64,000 nt of DNA, taken from Cryptomeria japonica (taxonomy: Eukaryota > Streptophyta > Pinopsida > Cupressales > Cupressaceae). Both the position numbers and the translations under genes were made by a program. This document shows positions 33,466 through 44,841 of the stretch, piece by piece; the stretch's first letter is position 1; the number at the start of each line of letters is the position of its first letter. The stretch covers positions 762,915,648 through 762,979,647 of the forward strand of contig NC_081414.1 of the NCBI RefSeq assembly GCF_030272615.1, read 5' to 3'. The notes under the pieces are model-generated. The model was not told the origin of the DNA and did not search any database. It was given only the letters and a program-made list of their open reading frames with translations.

Positions 33466-33960
33466 ACCCTAAACCCTAAACATATTAGGTTTACAACATA
33501 GGCGGTCTCATCCTGACCGTCGAAACATATTGCATATCACATTTACAATTTCAAACTGGATAACAAGTCAATCTACATCATTCATTCATCACGGCTCATG
33601 GGAATCAGTAACCCGTCATGTTTTCTTCTTATCCCACTAAGAAGAATAATCATTCTCGAGGTAGACTTCAAACATGGTCGATCTTCCCATGCCTCAATCC
33701 TTTATGCACTCAAATCTGATGTGGCACCTCAATTAGACAGTATAAGCAATTCATCACAGAAGTTGGATCGACAAGCCGGTAACCATAGAGCTAAGACTAC
33801 CAACCGGTAATCACACTTAGTGAAATCCCAACACCGGTTCACTGAATCTCCTCATACCTCTTCATACTGGTTTAGTTGAACTTATTGACATTAATGACAA
33901 CATACATTATCATCATATCAACATACCGATTCATCATATGCCGATGATATCCAACATTAG
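33466..33960 (-). repeat. Element E LTR piece in duplication copy 2
   Basis: It matches 7172-7664, including the CCCTAAACCCTAAAC start and the ATCCAACA end. The rest of element E is absent here. Confidence 0.88.
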
Positions 33961-35209
33961 TGACTTCACACATCCTCTTGTCCTCTTCCAATTGAAGTTT
34001 TAGATCTGCAAGTTTTTTGAGACTCTTCAAGAGAGTGTTCCAACAACTCTTGTTCTTCAGTTGCAACCCTATTTACCTTCTTCAACTCTCTTCTTGTTTT
34101 CTTTAGCTCATCTAAGGCACTAATGATTTCTTCTTCAAGATCTACTTCACCTTCTTTCTCTTCCTCTTTTGCTTCTTCAGGTACCAGTACCTCTTGAGCC
34201 ATAAAAATATTTACTCTTATTTCATCATCATTGCAACAATCATCTAAGGCGCTTTCCTCATCTGCAGTATCATCCTCATGTGTGAAAAGACTGCTCTGGT
34301 TCCGGTAGCCTTTCATACCATGGCAATAGACATTTTTCTTCCTATCCTTACTAAATGATCTCCTACCTTTTGATTGATCATCTTCATTCTTGTCACCATA
34401 AGGATATTTAGCAGCAAAATTTCCAATCTTTTTATAGTTGAAACATTTAATAGGAAGCTTGCCTTTATATTTGCCTGAACCTGTCTTGAGTCTTTTGACA
34501 AATTTTTCTATGATGTCATCAGAGTCTTCACCACTTGCATCATGGGTAGATTCTTCTTTTCCTTTTCTTGATGTCTTGAATGCAACTTCTTTCTTCACAA
34601 CATCAGTACCAACAATCCTCATCTCATAAGAAGTTAGGGAGCCATACAACTCATACATTGTGAAGACTTTCAGATCTTTTGTTTCTTCTACTGCCGAGAC
34701 TTCTGTATCATACTTAGATGTAAGTGATCTAAGTACTTTTTTTACTACAATCTCATCTTTTATTTCTTCTCCAATCCCTCTAATGGTGTTTTTTTTTCAT
34801 CAACCCTTTGGAGATAGTCAACAATATTCTCTTCATCTCTCATCTTCAATCTCTCAAGTTGTGCTCTCAAAGTCTACAACTTGGCTTCCTTGACTTTAGC
34901 ATCGACTTCAAAAATCTTTTGCAACTTATCCCAGGTTTCCTTGGAAGAAGAATAGTGCATGACTTTAACAAACTCATTATTGGACAACCTACTAAGAATG
35001 ACATTCTTGGCTTTAGCATTATTCTCATATTCCTTCTTAGCATCTGGATTAGTAGGGGGATTATTAGGAACTGTATATCCATTTACAATTGACATCCATA
35101 CCTCACAACCTAGAGAGGACAAATAGGTTTCAATTCTTCTACTCCAAAAGGCATAGTTGATACCATTGAACATAGGAACTTTTGAGGAGGATGATTCATT
35201 TCTTACCAT
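33961..35209 (-). pseudogene. Element A copy 2: Gag
   Basis: The minus-strand start is at 35209 (Met-Val-Arg-Asn). NYAFWSRR, ETYLSSLGCEVW and KETWDKLQKIFE follow in 34874-35209. A frameshift lies near 34790, in a T-rich run. 33966-34658 is open and has the YGSLTSYEMRIVGT stretch, a knuckle remnant (CFNYKKIGNFAAKYPYG) and the Glu-rich coiled coil. The frame ends in the E LTR. This is the longest preserved central part of the three A copies. Confidence 0.88.
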
Positions 35210-35270
35210 TGTGAACACTTGATAGGATATACCCAATCTAGAGAAGGCTTTTGATAAAATAGGGAACCTG

Positions 35271-35282
35271 ACTCTGATACCA
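35271..35282 (-). other. Primer binding site of element A copy 2
   Basis: The minus strand reads TGGTATCAGAGT, the Met-tRNA site, two bases from the LTR. Confidence 0.92.
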
Positions 35283-35284
35283 AT

Positions 35285-36989
35285 TGTTTGACAGAATGGA
35301 TCACTAAGAGGGGGGGTGAATCAGTGATTTAAACTCTTCTCTTTCAAAGAGGGGATACTGGTAGTATATATAAAACAAACTGAGTGTTAACCAATAGCTC
35401 AAATAGTGCGAACAAGGTGTGTGAAAGAATTTGCTACAATATTAATATGCCACATGTACAAAAATGCAATACATAACACAAGATATATACAATGAAAACC
35501 CAATGTGGGTAAAACCTTGGTGAGAATAACTTTTGGAGACTATTGCTCCAATCTAGCATCACAATGAAACTCTAATTACAAAATTTAGGGAACCAACCCA
35601 AGGAGCAGCAACCCCTGATTTATGAGAACCAACTCAAAGGAGCACCAACCCCTACACAATTTATAGGCTACTACCTAAAGAAGCTAAAACCCTTGCACTA
35701 AGCTATGACTTAATGAAAGCAATATCAAACCCAGATATACAAATGAAATAATTGTTGCAAACAAAGTTTTGCAACCTTACAATATTCTCCTTTGTTGGTT
35801 TCGCCCTTACCGGTATGTATTGTCTTCACCCACTCCACAAATTTACTTTGCTGATCACCTTTCTCAATCCTCTCTCACAATGTCTTCCTCCACTTAAGTC
35901 TCACTCAATCACCCTTAATCGGACACAAATTCTACCGGTAGATTACCTCTATGTTCAATATACTCTTCACTGGTTATTCGTTATACCGGTTTGCTCTACT
36001 ACACCTGAGAATCAATAATTTGGTCATAAACACTTTAAGTTATTTTTCTCTTTGGCTCTCAAACAACAATATCACACTTGTCTTCTTACTATAGCAACAT
36101 GACACTCTATTGTTTGCTCTTCTCTTTATCCCATGGTTTCCCGCCAAAACGCAGTTCAAATTTAGAATTCTTAGGGTTTCCTTTTCCTAACATAATCTAA
36201 ATTAGATATTTTCAAGTCTGTAATGTGTCAATCACATGTACTCTAGGGGTGCATCTATACACTTTTTCATTACCCAATGCATGCTTGTTGAAGATAGCAA
36301 TATCAAACTAGATTTCCTGCCTTGAAATCTATTGACTCATAAAATGCTTCAGCTGTTTCCTTTTCGAGGTCTTCCTGAATTGGATTTCCTTTGCATTGAT
36401 CCAGGTGCCAACTACTCCTTGATCTTCCTTCATCATACTTTCTTCCTCGATCTACATTAGTCAGTTACAATCTTGTGATTTGTGGTTTTTTTTTAATGTC
36501 GACTAACAGTTTCACCAACCGTGTCAATGGTGGCTTTACTGACCCCTGGAAATTTGCCACCTCAGCTCCACATGCTATCACAATGGTCAATTGCTTAGCT
36601 CACCAACACACAGTCAATTCATAATTGATCATTCAAAAAAATCATACCAGTACATGTCTTTATTGGTGAGTCCTTCTTCTTCTCCTACCCGGCAGTTCAC
36701 ACTACACCAGTAACACACCTTCACCTTTGGTGGTTTATGATATCTTTAACATTCTGCCTCTTCATATAAGCAGGCAGCCAAACTTCAGACCTGTATAAGC
36801 TCCACGAGTTACCACTTAACATGCTCACTCGTGGATGCATCTCTTCCCATACTGATGAAGTCATTGAAAGTCTCAACAACTACATGTCTTTCACCATACC
36901 CATACATTATTCTTCATCATCCCACATGACATACCTCTACCGGTAGCTTTCCTGCAATACCGATTGACATCAATGACAACTCAATGCCA
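35285..36989 (-). repeat. LTR of element A, copy 2
   Basis: This 1,705 bp LTR aligns with 8984-10684. The inner end has the run of Gs (plus strand) next to GTGAATCAG. Four ACCGGT palindromes lie at about 35809, 35933, 35984 and 36939. Confidence 0.87.
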
Positions 36990-38042
36990 ATAGATCTATC
37001 CTTAGAGAGGTTTTGTGATCCCTCTTCTATCTTTCTCTTTCTCTTTGATGATTTTACCTTTTCTTTTGTGTTGCATTATTCATAACTTGATGTATTTTCT
37101 TATACCTAATCTCTCCTTAGAAGATTGTTTAATTCTTCTTATTGCGCTTACACTTCAGGGGCAATGATCTCTCTCTCTCTCTCTCTCCTATATAAGGATC
37201 CACTTTTCCTTTATTGAGTTGTGTTTATTTCATGATTTGGTGTCATTCTTTATGTGAAGTTGTTGTTTACTCAAGGGTTCTCTCTTATAAAAGAGGTGTA
37301 AGTCCTTGGCTACAACCTCTTCTTCACATGGCAATGTACATCAATCATAAACTTACCCTTTACATTGGGTCAAAAGGTGTGCCATCCTTCATCAAGAATC
37401 CCTTTCACCTTGCAATGGGAGGAAGATATGAACTCTTCTTCTCCTTCATTTATTTTGGTAGAAGACGTTATGTTTGTTCAAAACATCTCGTCTTGGAGGT
37501 AGACATCTTTTGAGAAAAGATCTCTTCTCCTCCAAGGATGTCATTTACACTTGTTGCAAGATATATTTTTCAACTATCTTATCCTTGCTTGAAGAGTATT
37601 CCCTCTCTAGCTTGGATTTACGAAATTGTTGCCTACAAGGATATCTCCTTGGTGTTGAAAGATGGTGTCCTTTCCTCTAAGCTTCCTTGAGACATCAACA
37701 TGGAACTATGATGATATCTTAAGGGGGGCACACATATTGCTCTCTTTTTTATCATATTGTACTATGCTTTTTACATGTCATTTTTGCATGTCTTAAATGA
37801 GGTGTTCATCCTTGGAATCAGAGTAAATAAAACAAAAGGTGACTGGACAATATATGACAGTTTTTTTAGAGGAGATCAAATCAGATGAAGAGATCAAGGA
37901 AGCTCCAAAAAAGAAAGCAATTTTTGCAAGGGTGGTAAGGGAGAAGAAGGAAGAATAGAAGAAAGAACTGGCTAAGGAGCCTCCTCGGAAGACACCCAAG
38001 ATCACCATTCTACATAAACACAAGCCATTGGTATTTTGGTTA
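36990..38042 (+). other. Spacer between LTRs A and B, copy 2
   Basis: It is homologous to 10685-11734. It keeps the CT run plus TATATAAGG (37168-37197) and the AAGGGGGG tract near 37722. The Lys/Glu-rich frame of copy 1 is broken here by early stops. A 99-codon frame (37214-37513) is also open in copy 1 (10905-11204), but I do not recognise it. Confidence 0.45.
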
Positions 38043-39097
38043 TGTTGATATAGTTTTGTCATTGATGTCAACACCTATTAACACTTATCCACTTTGATAC
38101 TTTGAAGAATCAGCAATGTTCACTGGCAAGCAAGTGACTTATGCACAGTCACCGGTATCTTGTACACCGACAGGAGATAATGTTCACTGACACATGGAAT
38201 GATATGGAAAATACTTGGTTATGTCAAAGACATCATTTGGACACTTTGTCTTGGAGATTTGTTCATAGGTATATTCGTGTTTGCATATTTGCTGTTACCA
38301 GCAAATAGGTCTAGGATAAGCATCGGTAGGCTTATCTATTCCAGATCAGCATGCCATGCTTTGGAGATGATTTATTATGTTTATAAATGCATCAAGATGA
38401 CATGTTGAATCAGTTATTGCATCGGTTATCGATTTACTTGTAAAATGTTTTATTATAATATCTATTAGAGATGACCTACTATAATTGATCTTAGGTTATG
38501 GTATAAATGTAAGATCTTATTTGTAAGATCAAGTGTGTGGAATGCGAAGAAAGATATAATTGGGTATATGCAAAAATAAGAAGAGCTTTACACACAGATA
38601 TCATTTGAAGGTTGAAGGAGGATTTTTGTGAAGACAATCAGAACTACATCGGTACTGAATCCAACATAGAAAGATGCTATTTTTAGCAGTACATCTTGAT
38701 TGGATCTAACCATCCAATTGTAGTTAGTGTGACTCCTATTTGTGTTTGAGTAGTGAGCTCTAGGCGCTTGGCCTTTCTACATGTGTGGACCCCATTTGTA
38801 TACACATACTATCTATAGTAGTATCATTTCATTGTGGGTAATGTTTCCCATCATGGTTTTTTGCCTTACAGGGTTTCCATGTATAAATATTGGTGTTATG
38901 TGTTGTGGATGTTATTTTCTTTCTATTTAATGCATTAATCTTTACCAGTACTTTAATTAACTGATAAACTGTCTACCAGCATAAGGTTTGATTTACCAGT
39001 ATTAAGCATTAAGGTTGGTTAAGTTGTTTTTGGTTTGAATTTATCTGACAACTGATTCACTCCCCCCCCCCCTCTGAGTTTTCTCCGGGACCTAACA
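38043..39097 (+). repeat. LTR of element B, copy 2
   Basis: It starts TGTTGATATAG and ends CCTAACA. The terminal block GATTCACTCCCCCCC with a 12-base C run marks the U5 end. ACCGGT lies near 38150. Confidence 0.87.
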
Positions 39098-39099
39098 AT

Positions 39100-39111
39100 T
39101 GGTATCAGAGC
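39100..39111 (+). other. Primer binding site of element B copy 2
   Basis: An exact TGGTATCAGAGC, two bases after the LTR. Confidence 0.93.
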
Positions 39112-39153
39112 TTAGTCCTCTCTTGCAGAAGTTTAATAGCTTGAGGAGATCCA

Positions 39154-39936
39154 ATGTCTACTAACTATTTCAGGAAGGACAGTCCTAAACTTGATGGAGC
39201 CAACTATGGAATATGGAAGATCAGAATGGAGACACATATAAATTGCATTGGAAAGGACATTTGGGATATTACAAATAATGGCTATACTTCTCCTACTAAA
39301 ACTTAGCCTAATCCACCAAACTTGGGTAAAGATGAGGAAAATGATTGCAAAGCAAGAGAAGCACTTTTGAGTGCATTATCAGATCAACAAATCATGGGAT
39401 TATCAAATAGGTCTACTGCTAAATATATTTGGGACCATTTGGAAAAATTGAATGAAGGAGATTCCATTGTCAAAATTGCAAAACTTGAAAGCTTCCAGGT
39501 CAGGTATGAAAATCTGAAAATGGAAGAAGATGAAAGGATTTTTGCTTTTATGGAAAGAGTTAATGAAATTGTTTTGGGTATTAAATGTTGTGGAGGAACC
39601 TTAAGTGAAGATGAAATTGTTTCAAAAGTTTTAAGAGTATTTCCACCTGCATATAAAATGAACGTTATTGCTATAAATGAGTTGAGAACAATGCCTAATA
39701 CATCAATAACTAGGGATACATTGATTGGAAAACTTTCAGCCTTTGAAATTGAGGAATTTGGTCTTGTTGCTACTATAAAGACAAATTTAGCTGTTAAGGC
39801 ATCAACATCATCTGCACCATCATTTGATAAGTCTGATTGGAAAGCCTTTTATGCAAAAGAACCTGAGGAAAGCAGGAGAGAAAATGAAGAACTTGAAGAA
39901 CTTGAAGCACTATTTGCAAGAAAAATGCCTAAAGGT
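39154..39936 (+). pseudogene. Element B copy 2: Gag, ends in a microsatellite
   Basis: ATG at 39154 starts a Gag with LDGANYGIWKIRMETHI, the classical copia Gag entry. One stop follows (39304-39306); the frame is then open from 39322. The UBN2 core has IWDHLEKLNEGDS and DTLIGKLSAFEIEEF. The charged tail ENEELEELEALFARK is followed by KGP. There the sequence changes to (ACATAC)n, which reads as an artificial His/Ile run. It is better preserved than copy 1. Confidence 0.88.
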
Positions 39937-39972
39937 CCATACATACACATACACATACACATACACTTACAC

Positions 39973-40027
<55 letters not shown>

Positions 40028-40058
40028 TAAACACATCTACATACACATACACATGTGT
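39937..40058. repeat. (ACATAC)n microsatellite
   Basis: A nearly perfect hexamer run (CACATA phase) of about 90 bases with a short ATACACATGTGTGTATATAT tail. It marks the right edge of duplication copy 2. Confidence 0.93.
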
Positions 40059-42370
40059 GTATATATATAAATAAGATGGTGTTTAATTAGGGTTACTTAG
40101 TTAATTTTAGGGTTAGTTTTTCATTAGGGTTCAATCATGGTTAGATTGTTGTTAGGGATAACCTTACGTTAGGATTGATGCCATGTTATAATTAAGGTAA
40201 CTATTATGGAGATAATCTTGGTGTTAGGATTGAATTGAGATTTGAGATAGTATTAGGATTTAATTAGGTTTCAATTAGGGTTAATATTAGTGTTCAGACT
40301 CAAATAATGTTATGGTTAATGTAAAGATATGATCCTAACCCTAATAAAAGTTTTACCAACTAAACATAGAAAAAATAATGATTATTAAAAAAAAATACAT
40401 TAAATATATTTTTTTTAATAGAAAAAACATTTATGGAAGAGAATCTAGAATTAGAGCATACTTCCCAAATAAGTTATTGATATATTTATGATGAGACCTA
40501 ATGCGTAGACACCAAATAAATTTTCTTTTAAATGAATACATAATATTAAAAATCAACATGCATCATCCATGCAACGAAAACAATCATATAGGAAAGATTA
40601 TAATAAAATTGATTGAAAAGAGATGCATTTCATTATATATATAAGTTAGTAGTAGTCATGGTGCAACATGGAAGACATTAAATATGTTAATATATGATTA
40701 TATATTATTTTAATTTTAAATACAATTATATTAATATATAATAGTATTGTTAAATTATAACTATGATCCTTAACCATAATTTTACTCTAATAATATATAA
40801 TATTAGGATCATGGTTAGAGTTAATTTTAGGTGTTGTGTTAATGATAGGGTTAAGGTTCAGGGTTAGTGTTGGGGTTGTGGTTAAAATTAGTGTTCCATA
40901 ATTAAATTAGGATTAGGGTTTAATTAATTTTAGAATTCAATTTAGGGTTAGGGTTAAAGTTGTAGGTATGGTTTAATTCAAGGTGTAGGTCACAGATAGA
41001 TTTAAATTATGGTAGGATTAGATTGAGGGTTAAGGTTAGGCTACACTTATGGTTAATATTGCAGGAGAATACTTGGATTCAATTATATTTAAATTAGGTT
41101 AAAGGTTAATTTAGATTAAATTAGGTTTAGGGTTAATGTTAGGTTAGAATTAAGGTTACTGAAATAGGATAAAGCTTGGGGTTATCTTTAGGGTTCAAAT
41201 ATGGTTCGACTTATAGTTTAATTAGTATTTTCATGCAAAATTAGCGTAGGGTTAACATTAGGTTAGGGTTAAATTAGGGTTACTCTATAACTACAATTAC
41301 TATTATAAGATAATTTTTTGGTTCAATTATACTTAGATAAGGGTTAGGGTTAAAGTTAGCCTAAATTAGGGTTGGTGTTTATGATATGTTATTAATAAAG
41401 TTACTATTATAAAATAAATATTTGGGTTATGGTTAGGGTTCAATTAAGGTTTGAGTTATAGTTTAATTACCATTATTGCTCAAAAATAATTGGATTAGTG
41501 TTAACATTAGTCTGAGGTTGGGGTTCAATTAGAGAGAAATATTTGATTTAGGGTTAATTATAGTTAGGTTTTAATTATTGTTAGGGTTTGATTAGGGTAA
41601 GTGTTTAATTAAAGTTAGGTTTTGATTATGGTTAAGGTTTAATTATAATAAGGATAATAATTAAGTAGGGTTACAATTGGTGTTATGATTCAATTGCATT
41701 GGGACTCGGGCTAACTTAAGATTATAATTCAATTAGGATAGGGTTTGGGGTAGAAATAAACTAGGATTAGGTTTCAATTACAATTACAATTAGGTTTAGG
41801 GATAGAGTTAAATTATAGTTAGATTAGTGTTGAAGTTGTCGTTATGGTTTAATTATAGGCTTAGATTTTAGTTTATCATTGGGTTATAATAGTTAGGTTT
41901 CAATTAGAGTAATATTAGTTTAACAATTAAGGATGTGCTACAATTAGGACTAGTGTAGGATAACACTTCGGGTAAGGGTTGGGTTAAATTAGGTTTACAA
42001 TTAATTTTATTTTATAATTAATGTTACTATTGTAGGATATGTGTTGCGTTAGATTTAGGATTCGACTATGTTCAAGTTATAGTTTTATTAGTGATATCAC
42101 TCAAGAATAATTAGGATTAGGGTTAATATTAGGTTGGGTTTGGGGTTCAATTAGAGGGAAACATTTGAGTTATGAAAAATGTTATAGTTAATTATAATTA
42201 AGGTTTGATTATTGAAGTGTTTAATTATAGTGACTATTTGATTATGATTATGATTTAATTATATTATGCATTAGAGCTGAATTAGAGTTAAAATTATGGC
42301 TATGATTCAATTACATTATGGTTAGGATCAAATTAGGATTAAAGTTGAATAAGAATTAGGGTTTGAGCTA
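40059..42370 (+). repeat. Degenerate TTAGGG-type satellite with an embedded AT-rich unit
   Basis: About 2.3 kb dominated by variants of TTAGGGTTA, AATTAGGGTT and GGTTAATTAG, far from pure telomere repeats. 40300-40900 contains an AT-rich unit that recurs at 46740-47107 and 56700-57071 and, reversed, at 33011-33465. No coding capacity is seen on either strand. Confidence 0.85.
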
Positions 42371-42970
42371 AAATTCAATTAGGATATCTTATAAGATAGA
42401 ATTTTTTTAATTGACATGTATTTTCTATTGTTTTCACTACTCAAAATCTGTGAGATAGACATATTTATGATAAATAATGTTTAGCACAAAAATATATTGT
42501 GTTTGCTTCCAAATGCAGAAACTTTAAATGTCCAAATTTATAATATTTAAATTATTAATTGTATTCATAGATTGAAATGACACCATCATTAATATCATTT
42601 ACAATTAATTTATATCAAATATATTAAATAAAATATTGATAGAATAGAATAGATCTAGTAACCTATTTATAACAATATCAATGATTTGATTTCAATGCTT
42701 ATCAAGAACAATTTGTTTGAGTATATCATTTGTATTTTGAATCATTAATATCTATTGACTCCATTGTATATTAATCCATCTTTTATGGTACTCTATTTGA
42801 TTTCATATAATACACTTAAAAAATATCTCTAGAAAACTTTAAATATCGACCCATCAAAGGTAAGTATGACTTTAAAAAAATCTCTAACACACACTTAAAT
42901 CTTGTAATTTTTTATGTGCAAGATATAATAGTTAAATGGTTAGAGTTATAATTGAAAAAAGTGGGATAGC
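42371..42970. other. AT-rich stretch without genes
   Basis: AT-rich sequence, matched at about 52405-52905. The last 107 bases are absent from the other copy. No gene, RNA or element terminus is recognised. Confidence 0.6.
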
Positions 42971-44830
42971 CTTGTGCCATTTCACAGTATTACATACCTA
43001 CATAAAAATGCCACCTAGGGTCCATCAGGAGGGTGCACCTAGCATAAAATAGACATAGAAAATAGAGAACAACCAAAAACCACTAACAAAAACTAAACTA
43101 GAGATAGAGCCAACAACAAAAACCACTAACACAACAAAACCAACCAACCACCAACGGCAAAAATGGATGGCCTACTAGCTAGAGGCATTAGCTTCCTGCC
43201 AATCTTTACATAGGCTAAGAAGTTTGTCAAAGAAGGAATTATTTTATTTTGAATATTTAACATAATTAGGGGTACCAAGATCTAGGGTTTCTTTTACTAT
43301 GAAAGCTGGGGGCTCCAATGTAGAAGGAGATAGAACATGCCACTTACGTATGACTCTACTCCTATTGATTTCATCCTAAATTTGTTTTTCCATTTGCTCA
43401 ATATTGCCCATTAGGAGCTCCTAGTTCTCTTTTAGTTCTACAATAATTTTTTCTCATTTTTTTGCATCACCTTCTTAGAGAGCTCATTCAATATACCTTC
43501 CACTTTTTCCCAATTATTGAGGTTCTTGGTCATAACACTTGTGACTTCCCAAACACGTACATCTATAAAATGCACAATCCATTTATCCCCTCTCAGGTTC
43601 TCACCTTGGTAATTTCCTCTAGTCTATTAATTTTTTTAATTGCCACATAAAACTATGAGAGAAGCCATTTGATACCCATTTCATATCTTTCCACATTCTT
43701 CTCTTGTTTTAAAATCATAGCTTGAGAATCTAGGGGGACTTTTTAGGGTCAGAGGGCTGAGGGCTCTTGATTAGAGGAAAATGGGGCCATCTCCTCAAAC
43801 ATGGTGGGAGAGCACATAGATTATGAATCCAAAGAAGATTCATAATCCTCTATCTCCTCCTCTTCACTTGATTCCAACATGTTGACTTTTTTTGGCGGGG
43901 GTGAGGTAGGAGAGGGATTTTGCTTCACTTCTTTGCTAGGGTTAACACAATTGGGGACAAGTTTGGGCTTAGAAGTAGAACCAATAGGTGAGGTCCTTTT
44001 AGCCATAGGTACCCTAGAGATCTTAATTACTAGATTGGGTCTAGTAGGGGATTAGAGGGCTTTGAAAGGGACCCACCTGAAGGGGTTAGAGTGAGATGAA
44101 AATTGTCTAGCCTAAGGATTAAACCATGATGAAGGGGTAGGAATTTCTTTGACTTAGCTCTAGGAAAAAAGTGGTATAATAATGAACAGACTCCGAAAGA
44201 AAAGTTCATGCGGATTCCATACCATTGGTCGTTTAACGTAGGAAAGATCTAAGTGTCAAACCTTTTATAACAACCATTGAGGGTGAATAATTTCATCAAA
44301 TAAGGATTTCATCCTTCTATTTTCTATGGAGCTCTTCTCTATTGTAACCGCTTTGTAGCTTTGACACTCCCTCACCCTCCTTGAAGAATTGCTTGAATCC
44401 TTCTTTATATGAGCCTTTTGACTTTGTAGGAAAAGTAATTCAATCTTGTGGGAGTTTAGTAATGGCTGTAATCAACTCCAATGTAACTTTTAAGATGACA
44501 TTATTAATATACACCTCTCCCTTATGCTAGGCCTCCACAAAGTTATTTGAGAGATCATGGTCGAAACCCTACATGCCCTCCACATAACTTTCTAAATCAT
44601 CCAAGTGATAATTTTTTTCCATAGCTTTGGTTTGCACTTGAATTCATCATAGTTATAGAGTTCAACTTGGATTAAGTCCGCCCCCACCCATTTCCACCAC
44701 TGAGAGCTTCTTAATAGAAACTACGTGGGTGAAGAAAAAAATAATAGTTTGGTTGTCATAGCACTTATGAGGAGAAATGACATTGATACTCAAAAATGAC
44801 TTGCCAAAAGTGAGGCAAGGATTAAAAAGG
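42971..44830 (-). pseudogene. Unit U copy 1: unrecognised protein remnant with coiled coil
   Basis: Minus-strand remnants of one protein-like sequence, aligned with copies at 52905-54800 and 61741-63008. From the N-terminal side there is a region like DNLESYV (about 44580), then a Ser/Pro-rich part with NPSPTSPPPKK and an acidic ESSEEEEIEDYESS (43821-44006). A Lys/Glu coiled-coil part near 43400-43560 follows, and the protein ends in a conserved LLSLC-x-DWQEAN with stop at 43175. GTT/TTG-rich noncoding sequence follows. I do not recognise the family. Confidence 0.5.
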
Positions 44831-44841
44831 AAAATTTTGAA

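Larger units (their letters stand above)
33466..39936. repeat. Segmental duplication copy 2 (of 7172-13625)
   Basis: This block of about 6.47 kb repeats the order E-LTR piece, gag A (minus), LTR A (minus), spacer, LTR B (plus), gag B (plus). The junction of the E LTR with gag A is at the same base in both copies (7664/7665 and 33960/33961). That can only be shared if the whole block was duplicated after E inserted. The copies differ by scattered substitutions and small indels. Confidence 0.9.

Noticed and set aside
39937-40030. CRISPR-like array
   Set aside because: It is a simple hexamer repeat without spacers, and the genome is clearly a plant.
39849-40052. Met/Cys or Thr/Tyr repeat proteins over the ACATAC run
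   Set aside because: They are a translation artefact of the microsatellite.
40059-42370. A true internal telomere
   Set aside because: The units are too degenerate and mixed with AT-rich sequence, and the plant-type TTTAGGG is a minority. A satellite is the simpler reading.
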